A DNA stretch of 64,000 nucleotides from Massilia varians (GTDB lineage Bacteria > Pseudomonadota > Gammaproteobacteria > Burkholderiales > Burkholderiaceae_D). The notes under the pieces are model-generated. The model was not told where the DNA came from. It did no database searches and saw only the letters and a program-made list of their open reading frames with translations. This document shows positions 17,364 to 26,766 of the stretch, piece by piece. How positions within the stretch are numbered: position 1 is the first letter of the stretch; each line of letters begins with the position of its first letter. The stretch lies in NCBI RefSeq assembly GCF_027923905.1, contig NZ_AP026966.1, forward strand, positions 310,001 through 374,000, read 5' to 3'. The translations under genes were made by a program, and so were the position numbers.

Positions 17364-17486
17364 TTATCCAGGGCTTGTCCAGCGCTTTTCCAAGGCTTAT
17401 CCCTCCCCTTATCCCAAGCTTATCCAAGCACTTTTCCCGGGTTTTTCCAAGGCCTTTCCATGTTCTTATCCAAAGCATTATCCACA
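17364..17486. repeat. Array of eleven DnaA-box-like heptamers with 11-12 bp spacing
   Basis: Between the DUF2520 stop and the MAPEG start, a TT(A/T/G)TCC(A/C) motif recurs with first bases at 17364, 17375, 17386, 17397, 17409, 17420, 17432, 17443, 17454, 17466 and 17478 (the one at 17454 begins CTTTCC). The steps are 11 or 12 bp, about one helical turn. The last unit is TTATCCACA, a perfect DnaA box; the others match its first six or seven bases. There are no genes for dnaA, dnaN, repA or parAB nearby. What binds here is unknown. Confidence 0.6.
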
Positions 17487-17495
17487 GGAGTTCCC

Positions 17496-17873
17496 ATGTT
17501 CTTCACCGCCTGGGCCACCCTGGCCGTACTTGGCGTCTACTTCTGGACCGGTGTGAATGCCGGCCGCGCCCGCATCCGCCACGCGGTGCCGGCGCCCCTG
17601 ATGGAAGGACCGGAAGAATTCCTGCGCTGCCAGCGCGTACAGGCCAATACCCTCGAACAGCTGCCCCTGGTCCTGGCGCCGCTGTGGCTGTGCGCCTTCT
17701 ACCTGGGCGACCTGTGGGCGGCGGCGGGCGGCCTGCTGTGGTGTCTGGGCCGCATCGCCTATGCGCTCGGCTATTACCGCGATCCGGCCAAGCGCGAACT
17801 CGGGTTTATTACGGGAATGCTGGCCTGCGCGTTGTTAATTGGCGGCACCGTTTGGGGCCTGTTACTGCGCTAA
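17496..17873 (+). CDS. MAPEG family membrane protein
   Basis: The 125-residue protein has four predicted membrane helices and the MAPEG pattern: RCQRVQANTLEQLPL (the conserved Arg/Asn/Glu loop), then GRIAYALGYYRDPAKRELGF. Eukaryotic MAPEG members handle eicosanoids and glutathione; bacterial members are mostly uncharacterised. ATG 17496 is preferred to the in-frame ATG at 17460 because CAGGAG lies 5 bases upstream and the other start is within the heptamer array. Confidence 0.83.
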   Translation: MFFTAWATLAVLGVYFWTGVNAGRARIRHAVPAPLMEGPEEFLRCQRVQANTLEQLPLVLAPLWLCAFYLGDLWAAAGGLLWCLGRIAYALGYYRDPAKRELGFITGMLACALLIGGTVWGLLLR

Positions 17874-17996
17874 CGCCAAAAAAAGTGCAGTCAGTGATCG
17901 ACAAAGTTCCTGTAGGGCAATAAGCTAGGACGCTGAGACCAATCAGCGATCCGCCCGCCACCCATGGCCGCGCGGGCAACAGGAGAAGGAGAACCC

Positions 17997-18359
17997 ATGC
18001 TGTTCCTGAAGAGCACCAGCGCCACCAAGGCCCCGGGCATCTATGAAGTCGACGTCGCCGCCAAACCGCCGGGCAAGACCTTCGGTGTCTTCCTGGCGAC
18101 CGATCCGGACAATCCGCCCCAGACCGTGCTGGCGGGCCTGGCCGAACTCGGCTTCAAGAACACCCACCAGCAAAGCTATGTCCACAAGGACAAGGGCAAG
18201 GTGCTGGACCTGCACTTCCAGAAAGACGGCACCGACCTGTTCAACGGCTGGAAGGCCGAGGAATGCAAGACCAACCTGGCGGCGATCGAAGCCTTGTTCG
18301 GCAACGTCGGCATCGCCATCACGCCGCGCGTCATGAGTTTGGCCGAAGCCTACGCCTGA
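17997..18359 (+). CDS. Conserved hypothetical protein
   Basis: The 120-residue soluble protein is not recognised. It reads as alternating strands and helices (MLFLKSTSATKAPGIYEVDV, TVLAGLAELGFKN, VLDLHFQKDGTDLFNGWK, NLAAIEALFGNVGIAITPR) with no signal peptide. ATG 17997 follows AGGAGAAGGAG, an excellent ribosome site. Its 3' end overlaps the convergent molybdopterin-domain gene by 10 bases. It has good codon use, so it is very likely a real gene. Confidence 0.65.
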   Translation: MLFLKSTSATKAPGIYEVDVAAKPPGKTFGVFLATDPDNPPQTVLAGLAELGFKNTHQQSYVHKDKGKVLDLHFQKDGTDLFNGWKAEECKTNLAAIEALFGNVGIAITPRVMSLAEAYA

Positions 18360-18937
18360 TCCGCTAACACGTCGATGTGATACAGCGCCCAGGGGCAGGC
18401 GCCAAAACGCTCCTTGACCGGCCGCGCCGCCATCTCCGGCACGCGGTCGGCGTCGTACACCGCCCACAAGGGCCCCAGCCCGCCCAGCGCCATCGGCTGT
18501 CCGTCGAGATGGGTCGCGACGATGAATTTCCAGGCGCGCAGCTGGCCCATCGGGACGGCGGCGGCATAGCCGTCCACCGCACGCAACAGCAGCTGGCTGG
18601 CGTCGGCGGGACGCGTGCCGGCCAGGGCCAGGACGTCCGCCAGCAGGGGCCCGCGCAGCGTATGCGGTTTGCCGTCGTATTCCAGCGTGGGCCGGATGGT
18701 CTGGGCCGGCAAGGCCGCGATCGCCGCGAAGTCCAGCGCGAAAGCCCGCTTGAATGCCAGCTTGTGCTTGAACATCATCTGGTCGCGCACCGGGTCGAGG
18801 CCGCCGCGGTTGCTGCGCGTGACGGCGCCGGTGATGGTGAGCAGGGCAGGGCCGCCCGTTGGAACCACGGCTGGCGCAGCGATGGCGGGCAGGGTGCCGG
18901 AGGCGAGTGCCGCGCCCAGGAAGTGACGTTTGTCCAT
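18350..18937 (-). CDS. Molybdopterin-dependent oxidoreductase-like domain protein, exported
   Basis: The 195-residue protein starts with a signal peptide (RHFLGAALASGTLPAIAAPAV), followed by a domain resembling the oxidoreductase molybdopterin-binding fold seen in short YedY/sulfite-oxidase relatives (LTITGAVT..., a GPLLADVLALAG helix, DGYAAAVPM, YDADRVPEM). In sulfite-oxidase enzymes a cysteine binds molybdenum; here the only cysteine after the signal is near the C-terminus (FGACPW), away from the usual position. It may therefore be a ligand-binding relic rather than an enzyme. Confidence 0.65.
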   Translation of the reverse strand: MDKRHFLGAALASGTLPAIAAPAVVPTGGPALLTITGAVTRSNRGGLDPVRDQMMFKHKLAFKRAFALDFAAIAALPAQTIRPTLEYDGKPHTLRGPLLADVLALAGTRPADASQLLLRAVDGYAAAVPMGQLRAWKFIVATHLDGQPMALGGLGPLWAVYDADRVPEMAARPVKERFGACPWALYHIDVLADQA

Positions 18938-18989
18938 GCGAAAATGCGGTGGTGGGGAAAACCCTCATCGTAGCCATAGATATTGCACA

Positions 18990-19586
18990 ATGGACTTGTT
19001 TACCTCGGCCAGCACGCTTGCCCCGATTCCGATTCGCGACGGCGAACTGGCTTTTCTTCCCCAGCTGCCGCTGCCCTGGCCCAACGCGGTGGTGCTGGCG
19101 CGCCTGATCGCGGAAACCGCCTGGCGCGAGGAAACCGTCGTCGTCTACGGCAAGCGCCACCTGCAGCCGCGCCTGAGCGCCTGGCATGGCGAGAAGGCGT
19201 ACCGCTATTCCGGCCTGAGCCTGGCGCCGCTGCCGTTCACGCCGCTGCTCGACACCATCCGCGCGGCAGCCGAGGCGGCCACCGGCCGGCACTACAACAG
19301 CGTACTCCTGAACTATTATCGCGACGGCCGCGACAGCATGGGCATGCACAGCGACGACGAGCCGGAGTTGGGCCCGCAGCCAGCCATCGCCTCGGTCAGT
19401 TTCGGCGCAACCCGGCCCTTCATCCTGCGCCACAAGGGCACGAAAGAGACCCTGACACTGCCGTTGACCGACGGCAGCCTGTTGTTCATGGCCGGTCCGA
19501 TCCAGGCCAACTGGATGCATGGAATCAACAAAACGGCCAAGCCGATCGGGCCGCGAATCAACCTAACTTTCCGCAACATCGCCTAA
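18990..19586 (+). CDS. alkB: Alpha-ketoglutarate-dependent dioxygenase AlkB
   Basis: The 198-residue protein is an Fe(II)/2-oxoglutarate dioxygenase that removes alkyl groups from DNA or RNA bases. Visible active-site features are the HxD iron ligands in MGMHSDDEPELG, the third ligand in NWMHGI and the 2-oxoglutarate arginines in GPRINLTFR, plus NSVLLNYYRDGRDSMG just before the HxD. It resembles AlkB/ALKBH2-type proteins lacking extra domains. ATG 18990 is chosen because the family N-terminus begins there; it is divergent from the molybdopterin-domain gene, 52 bases apart. No ada-type regulator is next to it. Confidence 0.87.
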   Translation: MDLFTSASTLAPIPIRDGELAFLPQLPLPWPNAVVLARLIAETAWREETVVVYGKRHLQPRLSAWHGEKAYRYSGLSLAPLPFTPLLDTIRAAAEAATGRHYNSVLLNYYRDGRDSMGMHSDDEPELGPQPAIASVSFGATRPFILRHKGTKETLTLPLTDGSLLFMAGPIQANWMHGINKTAKPIGPRINLTFRNIA

Positions 19587-19712
19587 CGAGCGCGCTATTT
19601 TCTGTATCTTTTTGGAGAATTAACTTACGCTTGAGTCAGTAATTTACAACTGCTTACAGTTTTTACGGCCTGGGGACTTTAATAAAACGAAACCGATGCT
19701 ACCTTGGCAGTA

Positions 19713-19735
19713 TCGCGATTCAATGGGAATCGCGA
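19713..19735. repeat. Perfect 9-bp inverted repeat upstream of the beta-barrel gene
   Basis: TCGCGATTC (19713-19721) and GAATCGCGA (19727-19735) flank a 5-base loop, ending 24 bases before the start codon. It could be a 5' UTR hairpin of the kind that stabilises ompA-like messages, or an operator. Sequence alone cannot decide. Confidence 0.45.
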
Positions 19736-19759
19736 ATCAGCCAAATAAAAAGGATTCGC

Positions 19760-20332
19760 ATGAAAAAGCTCATCGTTGCACTGATCGCATCCGTCGCCGC
19801 CATGTCGGCGGCCCAGGCTCAGACCACCGCACCACGCGCCTATGTCGGCGCCGGCGTGGCTAGCGCCGATCATGATTTCAAGATGTCCGGCGCGACCAAT
19901 GTCGATACCGACGGCTACAAGGCTTCCGGCAAGATCTTCGGCGGGTATGAGTTCGACCAGAACTGGGCTGTCGAAGCGGGCTATACCGACTTCCGTAAGG
20001 CGGACGTCAACTACTCGATCGGCGGCGTGAACAACCGCGGCGAGACCGATGGCCACGCCTACTACCTGGCGGCCAAGGCGACCCTGCCGGTCAATGAACA
20101 GTTCTCGGTCTACGGCAAGCTGGGCGCGGCGCGCACCAAGAGCGAGCTGGAACTGATCAATGCCTCGCAGAACATGAGCCGTAGTAAGACCGAAGCCTAT
20201 GGCGCGCTCGGCGCGGAGTACAAGCTGAACCAGAACGTGTCGCTGATCGGCGAATACGAGCGCTATGGCAAGAGCAAGGACTTCGGCGCCAAGGCCGACG
20301 TCTGGACCATCGGCGCCAAGTACGCTTTCTAA
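19760..20332 (+). CDS. Outer-membrane beta-barrel protein (OmpA-like N-terminal barrel type)
   Basis: The 190-residue protein has a signal peptide (KKLIVALIASVAAMSAAQAQ) and then an eight-strand-type barrel with repeated aromatic-girdle strands (YVGAGVASADHDF, KIFGGYEFDQNWAVEAGYTDF, YYLAAKATLPV, FSVYGKLGAAR, AYGALGAEYKLN) ending in a terminal Phe (GAKYAF), the outer-membrane insertion signal. It lacks the peptidoglycan-binding OmpA domain. AAAAGGA precedes ATG 19760. A strong terminator follows. Confidence 0.82.
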   Translation: MKKLIVALIASVAAMSAAQAQTTAPRAYVGAGVASADHDFKMSGATNVDTDGYKASGKIFGGYEFDQNWAVEAGYTDFRKADVNYSIGGVNNRGETDGHAYYLAAKATLPVNEQFSVYGKLGAARTKSELELINASQNMSRSKTEAYGALGAEYKLNQNVSLIGEYERYGKSKDFGAKADVWTIGAKYAF

Positions 20333-20351
20333 GCACCCATCGCTCCAACAA

Positions 20352-20379
20352 CAAAAGGCCCTGCGGGGCCTTTTGTTTT
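20352..20379 (+). terminator. Intrinsic terminator of the beta-barrel gene
   Basis: The stem CAAAAGGCCC/GGGCCTTTTG with loop TGCG is followed by TTTTG, 20 bases after the stop codon. The A-run on the left also gives a U-run on the opposite strand, so it can serve the convergent RAYT gene. Confidence 0.85.
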
Positions 20380-20381
20380 GC

Positions 20382-20912
20382 CTACAGGCGCGCGTAGCCG
20401 TGCGGCTGCGGCCGGTGCACCCAGGGCGGTACGATGAGTTCCGGCACCGGCATCGCATGGCCGCTACTCAAGAAGCGGTGCAGCGACGACCAGGGCCACT
20501 CGCGCGGATGGCTGCAAAAGCCATGCCGTACCGCGTCGAGGTGGGTGTAGTCGACCAGCGCCGCGTACTCGTCGTCGTCGCCAACCCGGTAGTGCTGGTA
20601 GTGGCGTTCCCAGATCGTGCCGTCGGCCTCCGGCACGGTGGACTTGCGCAGCGCCTTGGAGAAGGCGATCTTGACCGCGCGCCAGCGGCTCGCGCAGTCG
20701 TGGTCGCCCGGCGGCAGCGTCCACATCGCATGCGCATGGTCCGGCAAGACCACCCAGGCATCGACATGGAAGGGTTTGCGCACGCGCGCCAGGCGCATGG
20801 CTTCACCAAAGGCGGAAATATGGTCTGTCAACAAGGTGCTGCCCCGTTCGAGCAGGCGCACCGTGAAAAAAAACGTCCCGCCCGGGACGCGGTTGTCGCG
20901 GTAATCAATCAT
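20382..20912 (-). CDS. REP-associated tyrosine transposase (RAYT)
   Basis: The protein of about 176 residues belongs to the Y1/IS200-like single-strand transposases. It opens with the RAYT-typical MIDYRDNRVPGGTFFFTVRL, has the HUH metal motif as VVLPDHAHAMWTLPPGD, and a later helix with VDYTHLDAVRHGF holding the likely catalytic Tyr, then WPWSSLHRF. RAYTs mobilise REP/BIME palindromes that start with GTAG. The frame stays open upstream to 20975; ATG 20912 is chosen to match the family start, though no strong ribosome site is visible. No flanking IS ends are seen, as expected for a domesticated RAYT. Confidence 0.85.
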   Translation of the reverse strand: MIDYRDNRVPGGTFFFTVRLLERGSTLLTDHISAFGEAMRLARVRKPFHVDAWVVLPDHAHAMWTLPPGDHDCASRWRAVKIAFSKALRKSTVPEADGTIWERHYQHYRVGDDDEYAALVDYTHLDAVRHGFCSHPREWPWSSLHRFLSSGHAMPVPELIVPPWVHRPQPHGYARL

Positions 20913-21021
20913 AGGCTGTGTCAACGCGTGCCTTGCAAAGGCCACGGACATGCGGGCCATTCGGCCCAACGCCAAGGATTCTACACACGGCGCTTCGTTG
21001 GCCGCGTTCGTTTCCGGGTAT

Positions 21022-21048
21022 AAAAAAGCCCCGCGATCGCGGGGCTTT
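21022..21048 (-). terminator. Intrinsic terminator of ettA
   Basis: The palindrome AAAGCCCCGCG/CGCGGGGCTTT centred on AT is followed on the minus strand by TTTTTT. It lies about 30 bases past the ettA stop. Confidence 0.85.
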
Positions 21049-21078
21049 CCTTTACGAAATAAACACTTACTGCTGAGC

Positions 21079-22746
<1,668 letters not shown>

Positions 22747-22831
22747 GCTTTAACTCTGGTGTTGTTTAAGGTGCACAGGATACGACAGAACCGCGCCGGA
22801 CACAGGACTTTATGCGCCGGCGCGGAAGGGG

Positions 22832-23743
22832 TCAGCTTGTCTTCGCGGTGCGGCTGCGCAGCAGGCCTTCGCCCGCGAACAGCGCCAGCGCCGCCCAGAT
22901 CATCAGGAAGCCGACCAGGCGCTCGCTGCTGAAGGCTTCGTGGAACAGCCACACGCCCAGCAGGAACTGGATGGTGGGCGACAGGTACTGCAGCAGGCCC
23001 AGGATCGACAAGGGGATCTTGCGCGCGCCGGTGGCGAACAGCAGCAGCGGGATCGCCGTGATCGGGCCGGCCAGGATCAGGAGGATGCGGGTCGCATCCA
23101 GCGGCGCATTGACGAAGGCATTGTCGCCGGTCACGCTCAGCCAGCCGACATAGGCGGCCGCGAACGGGAACAGCACCATGGTCTCGAAGGACAGGCCCTC
23201 GAGGGCGCCGAGCGCCGCGGTCTTGCGCAGCAGACCGTAGGCGCCGAAGGTGGCGGCCAGCACCAGCGCGATCCAGGGCACCGAGCCCGACTGCCAGGTC
23301 AGCCAGCCCACGCCCAGCGCGGCGATCGCGATCGCGCCCCATTGCGCAGGGCGCATGCGTTCCTTCAGCAGCAGATAGCCGAACATGATGTTTACCAGCG
23401 GATTGATGAAGTAGCCGAGGCTGGCCTCGATCACGTGCCCGTTTTTCACTGCCCAGATGTACACCAGCCAGTTGGCCGACAACAGCAGAGCCGAGGCGGC
23501 GAAGCTCCAGAAGACGCGCGGCTGGCGTACCAGAGATAACCATTTCCATTGGCGCCGCAAGGCCAGCACGACCAGCAGGAAGCCGAGTGACCACAGCACC
23601 CGATGCGCCAGGATCTGCACCGGCGGAACGTCGCCCAACGCATGGAAATAAATAGGGAACAGGCCCCAGCACAGAAAGGCGAGGGCGGCGGACAGGATAC
23701 CGGAGCGCATGGGGGACAAGGAGGGCGATTGCTGAGATGCCAT
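22832..23743 (-). CDS. rarD: EamA-family permease RarD
   Basis: The 303-residue membrane protein has ten predicted helices in two EamA repeats. The opening GILSAALAFLCWGLFPIYFHAL, HRVLWSLGFLL and IEASLGYFINPLVNIMFGYLLLKERM are characteristic of RarD (chloramphenicol-sensitive protein) rather than other EamA members. The transported substrate is not established. ATG 23743 is chosen because the frame upstream is not membrane-like and does not match the family. Confidence 0.87.
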   Translation of the reverse strand: MASQQSPSLSPMRSGILSAALAFLCWGLFPIYFHALGDVPPVQILAHRVLWSLGFLLVVLALRRQWKWLSLVRQPRVFWSFAASALLLSANWLVYIWAVKNGHVIEASLGYFINPLVNIMFGYLLLKERMRPAQWGAIAIAALGVGWLTWQSGSVPWIALVLAATFGAYGLLRKTAALGALEGLSFETMVLFPFAAAYVGWLSVTGDNAFVNAPLDATRILLILAGPITAIPLLLFATGARKIPLSILGLLQYLSPTIQFLLGVWLFHEAFSSERLVGFLMIWAALALFAGEGLLRSRTAKTS

Positions 23744-23877
23744 TATCCCTGATGCGCAATTTCTCTGCAGGCGCAAGCGGTTTTCGAGAGGGTGTATTAT
23801 AAATACGAAATCTTCTTGCAATTTTCTTGCTGTTATTTTATGGTGCGCTGCACCAAGAACAGAACAATGGTGCAAAC

Positions 23878-25755
23878 TTGAGTACCGAAAACAAGAAGAG
23901 CAGCGTCGCGGCGCTGACGCTGGCCGCCATCGGCATCGTCTACGGCGATATCGGCACCAGCCCGCTCTACACCCTGCGCGCGATCTTCCACCACGAGCAC
24001 GGCCTCCCCCTCAACACCCCCAACATCCTCGGCATCATTTCCCTGATTTTCTGGAGCCTGACGATCATCGTCTCGCTCAAGTACGTCACGCTGGTGCTGC
24101 GCGCCGACAACCGTGGCGAAGGCGGCATCATGGCCTTGATGGCGCTGGCCACCAATTCGGTCACCAAGGCCTCGCGCTGGCATTTCCCGCTGCTGGTCAT
24201 CGGCGTGCTGGGCGCCACCATGTTCTATGGCGACAGCGTGATCACGCCGGCGATCTCAGTGCTGGGCGCGATCGAGGGCCTGGAAGTGGCGGCGCCCGGC
24301 ATGTCGCACTACGTGGTGCCGCTGGCGGTGGTGGTGCTGGTGCTTCTCTACAGCGTGCAGCGCCACGGCACCGCCGGCATCGGCCGCTTCTTCGGGCCGG
24401 TCATGCTGGTCTGGTTCATCACGCTGGCGACCATGGGCGTCATCAACATCATCGCCTCGCCGGTGATCCTGAACGCGCTCAATCCGTACCATGCGCTGCA
24501 CTTCATGCTCGAGAACAGGCTGCTCGCATTCGTGGCGCTGGGCGCGGTGGTGCTGGCGATCACCGGGGCCGAGGCCCTGTACGCCGACATGGGCCACTTC
24601 GGGCGCAAGCCGATCCGCCTGGCCTGGTTCGCGATCGCCTACCCGGCCCTGGTGCTGAACTACCTCGGCCAGGGCGGCCTCCTGATCAATGACCCGGGCG
24701 CGGTCGAGAATCCCTTCTTCCACCAGCTCGGCACCTGGAGCGTGATCCCCCTGGTGATCCTGTCGACCATGGCGGCCGTGATCGCCTCGCAGGCGACCAT
24801 CTCCGGCACCTATTCGATGACCAAGCAGGCCATCGCGCTGGGCCTGCTGCCGCGCATGCGCATCCTGCACACCTCGGAAAGCGAGATCGGCCAGATCTAC
24901 ATCCCGGCCGTCAACTGGCTGCAGCTGGCCATCGTCCTGATCGCCGTGATCGGCTTCGGTTCCTCGGACGGGCTGGCCGGCGCCTACGGCATCGCCGTGA
25001 CCGCGACCATGATGGCGACCACCATCCTGACCTTCTTCGTCACCCGCTACCGCTGGCACCTGCCGCTGGTGGTGTGCGTGGGCGCGACCGGCTTCTTCCT
25101 GGTCATCGACGTGCTGCTGTTCTCGTCGACCACGCTCAAGCTGCTGCACGGCGGCTGGTTCCCGCTGTTGCTCGGCACCATTCTGCTGACCCTGATGCTG
25201 ACCTGGAAGCGTGGCCGCGAGCTGGTGTTCGAGAACCTGGAAAAGCATGCGATCCCGCTCGACGCCTTCATGGAGTCGCTGTTCGTGGCGCCGCCGGCGC
25301 GCGTGCCCGGCACCGCGCTGTTCCTGCGCGGCGAGAGCGACGGCGTGCCGCATGCGCTGCTGCACAATCTGTCGCACAACAAGGTCCTGCACGAGCGGGT
25401 CGTGTTCCTCACGGTGCACATGCGCGAAGTGCCCTGGGTGCCGGCGGATGAGCAGGTCGAGGTGGCGGAGCTCGGCCACAACTGCTTCCAGCTCGACGTC
25501 CAGTACGGCTTCAAGGACGAGCCGGACATCCCCGGCATCCTGCGCCAGTGCGGCGGACTGGGCTTGAGCTTCGAGATGATGGAAACCTCCTTCTTCATCG
25601 CGCGCCAGACCGTGATCTCGGCCCCGGGCGGCGGCATGGCGCCATGGCGCGAGCACCTGTTCGTGATGTTGTCCCGCAATGCGCGGGCCGCGGCCGACTA
25701 TTACCAGATCCCGCCCAACCGGGTGATCGAGCTCGGCACGCAGGTGGAAATCTAG
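23878..25755 (+). CDS. kup: KUP/Trk-type potassium uptake protein
   Basis: The protein of about 625 residues has twelve membrane helices, beginning ALTLAAIGIVYGDIGTSPLYTL, the KUP signature, with RADNRGEGGIMALMAL and GDSVITPAISVLGAIEG following. The C-terminal ~170 residues form the cytoplasmic domain. KUP imports K+ with protons. No ATG begins this frame near the first helix; TTG 23878 (giving M-STENKKSS) is preferred over an earlier TTG at 23827, but the start is uncertain. It is divergent from rarD. Confidence 0.88.
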   Translation: MSTENKKSSVAALTLAAIGIVYGDIGTSPLYTLRAIFHHEHGLPLNTPNILGIISLIFWSLTIIVSLKYVTLVLRADNRGEGGIMALMALATNSVTKASRWHFPLLVIGVLGATMFYGDSVITPAISVLGAIEGLEVAAPGMSHYVVPLAVVVLVLLYSVQRHGTAGIGRFFGPVMLVWFITLATMGVINIIASPVILNALNPYHALHFMLENRLLAFVALGAVVLAITGAEALYADMGHFGRKPIRLAWFAIAYPALVLNYLGQGGLLINDPGAVENPFFHQLGTWSVIPLVILSTMAAVIASQATISGTYSMTKQAIALGLLPRMRILHTSESEIGQIYIPAVNWLQLAIVLIAVIGFGSSDGLAGAYGIAVTATMMATTILTFFVTRYRWHLPLVVCVGATGFFLVIDVLLFSSTTLKLLHGGWFPLLLGTILLTLMLTWKRGRELVFENLEKHAIPLDAFMESLFVAPPARVPGTALFLRGESDGVPHALLHNLSHNKVLHERVVFLTVHMREVPWVPADEQVEVAELGHNCFQLDVQYGFKDEPDIPGILRQCGGLGLSFEMMETSFFIARQTVISAPGGGMAPWREHLFVMLSRNARAAADYYQIPPNRVIELGTQVEI

Positions 25756-25881
25756 TACGCATTACAGAAAAATACAAAAGGCGGACAGTCCGGGGATAGA
25801 CGCCCATGGAGGGCTCGGGTATGGTTCAGGGTTTCGCTGCATAAACTTTTTCGCCTCTTTCGCCGCCCAAGGACCCGCCCC

Positions 25882-26319
25882 ATGAAATTGAAGTTTCCCC
25901 TGATCGCCGCCTTTGTCGCCCTCCTGAGCCTGACCGCCTGCGGCGGTGGCGGCGGCGATTCCAATTCGACGATCGTCAACCCGAACAACCCGGCCGCACT
26001 GGTCAAGACCGACAACGTCCTGGGCACCGGCGCCGAAGCCGTCAATGGCAAGACCGCCACCGTCACCTATACCCTGTGGCTGTACAACACCGTGCTGGCC
26101 GACCACAAGGGCACCCAGCTCGAGTCGAACAGCTTCTCCTTCCTGCTGGGCTCGACGAGCGTCATCCCCGGCTTCCAGCAGGGCGTGCTCGGCATGAAGG
26201 TGGGCGGCAAGCGCACCATCGAAGTGCCGGCAAGCCTGGGCTATGGCGATAAAGGCTCCAACGGCATTCCGGGCGGTAATGGCCTGGTCTTCGAGATCAC
26301 CCTGACCAAGATCGAGTAA
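25882..26319 (+). CDS. FKBP-type peptidyl-prolyl isomerase lipoprotein
   Basis: The 145-residue protein has a lipoprotein signal with lipobox LTAC at about residues 17-20, then a glycine spacer. The remainder is a single FKBP domain with VIPGFQQGVLGMKVGGKR, LGYGDKGS and GLVFEITLTKIE. It would catalyse proline isomerisation in the envelope, anchored to a membrane. A strong terminator closes the unit. Confidence 0.85.
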   Translation: MKLKFPLIAAFVALLSLTACGGGGGDSNSTIVNPNNPAALVKTDNVLGTGAEAVNGKTATVTYTLWLYNTVLADHKGTQLESNSFSFLLGSTSVIPGFQQGVLGMKVGGKRTIEVPASLGYGDKGSNGIPGGNGLVFEITLTKIE

Positions 26320-26337
26320 ACGTCTTGCTGGCCAGGA

Positions 26338-26362
26338 CCGGGGCGCTGCCCCGGTTTTTTTT
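26338..26362 (+). terminator. Intrinsic terminator of the FKBP gene
   Basis: The stem CCGGGGC/GCCCCGG with loop GCT is followed by eight T residues, starting 18 bases after the stop codon. Confidence 0.92.
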
Positions 26363-26442
26363 GCGCGCACGTCTGCGCTGGCGCACAGGCCGGGTCCGCT
26401 TCATGCCTGAAGCTGCTGATCCCGACCAGCCTCCTGTGCGCC

Positions 26443-26625
26443 ATGCGTATCCTTCTTTTCCTCCCCGTTTTTCTCTTGAGTTCCTTGCCCGCCGGCGCGG
26501 CGGCGCCCAGCGTGCCCCCGGCATGCCTGCCGCTGCCCGCAGTGCACACCGAGCCGGACGGCTGGTTGCTGCTGGCGGGGCTGGTCGTGTGCATGGCGGG
26601 GCGGCTGGCGGCGCAGCGGCACTGA
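26443..26625 (+). CDS. Small exported protein with a PEP-CTERM-like C-terminus
   Basis: The 60-residue reading frame has a signal peptide (MRILLFLPVFLLSSLPAGAAA), a spacer of only 15 residues, and then TEPDGWLLLAGLVVCMAGRLAAQRH. That is an E-P motif, one hydrophobic helix and a basic tail, the layout of PEP-CTERM sorting signals. No clear ribosome site is visible and the frame starts 80 bases after a terminator, so expression is doubtful. If real, it is almost nothing but a secretion and sorting signal. Confidence 0.35.
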   Translation: MRILLFLPVFLLSSLPAGAAAPSVPPACLPLPAVHTEPDGWLLLAGLVVCMAGRLAAQRH

Positions 26626-26689
26626 TGAGTCGCTATTACGCTACTCAGCCAGGACCGGATTACGCTCTGAAGAAATGAGATTTTGGACA

Positions 26690-26703
26690 TTGATCTATCT
26701 CAA
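26690..26703 (+). promoter_or_regulatory. Near-consensus FNR-type box
   Basis: TTGATctatCTCAA matches nine of ten consensus positions of TTGAT-N4-ATCAA. It lies 64 bases before the HAF-repeat gene, which would place a class II start near 26738. The -10 is not convincing, so this is suggestive only. Confidence 0.35.
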
Positions 26704-26766
26704 ACCTGCTGGCTCGGCTATTCGAGATGCTGAAAGTCCTCTTCACTCAAGCATCAAAGGAAAGTC

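Noticed and set aside
17364..17486. Chromosomal replication origin
   Set aside because: No dnaA, dnaN, gyrB, parAB or AT-rich unwinding region is nearby; a DnaA-binding cluster is still possible and is reported as such.
17364..17486. CRISPR array
   Set aside because: Repeats of 7-9 bases at 11-12 bp steps have no spacers; there are no cas genes in the window. No CRISPR array was seen elsewhere.
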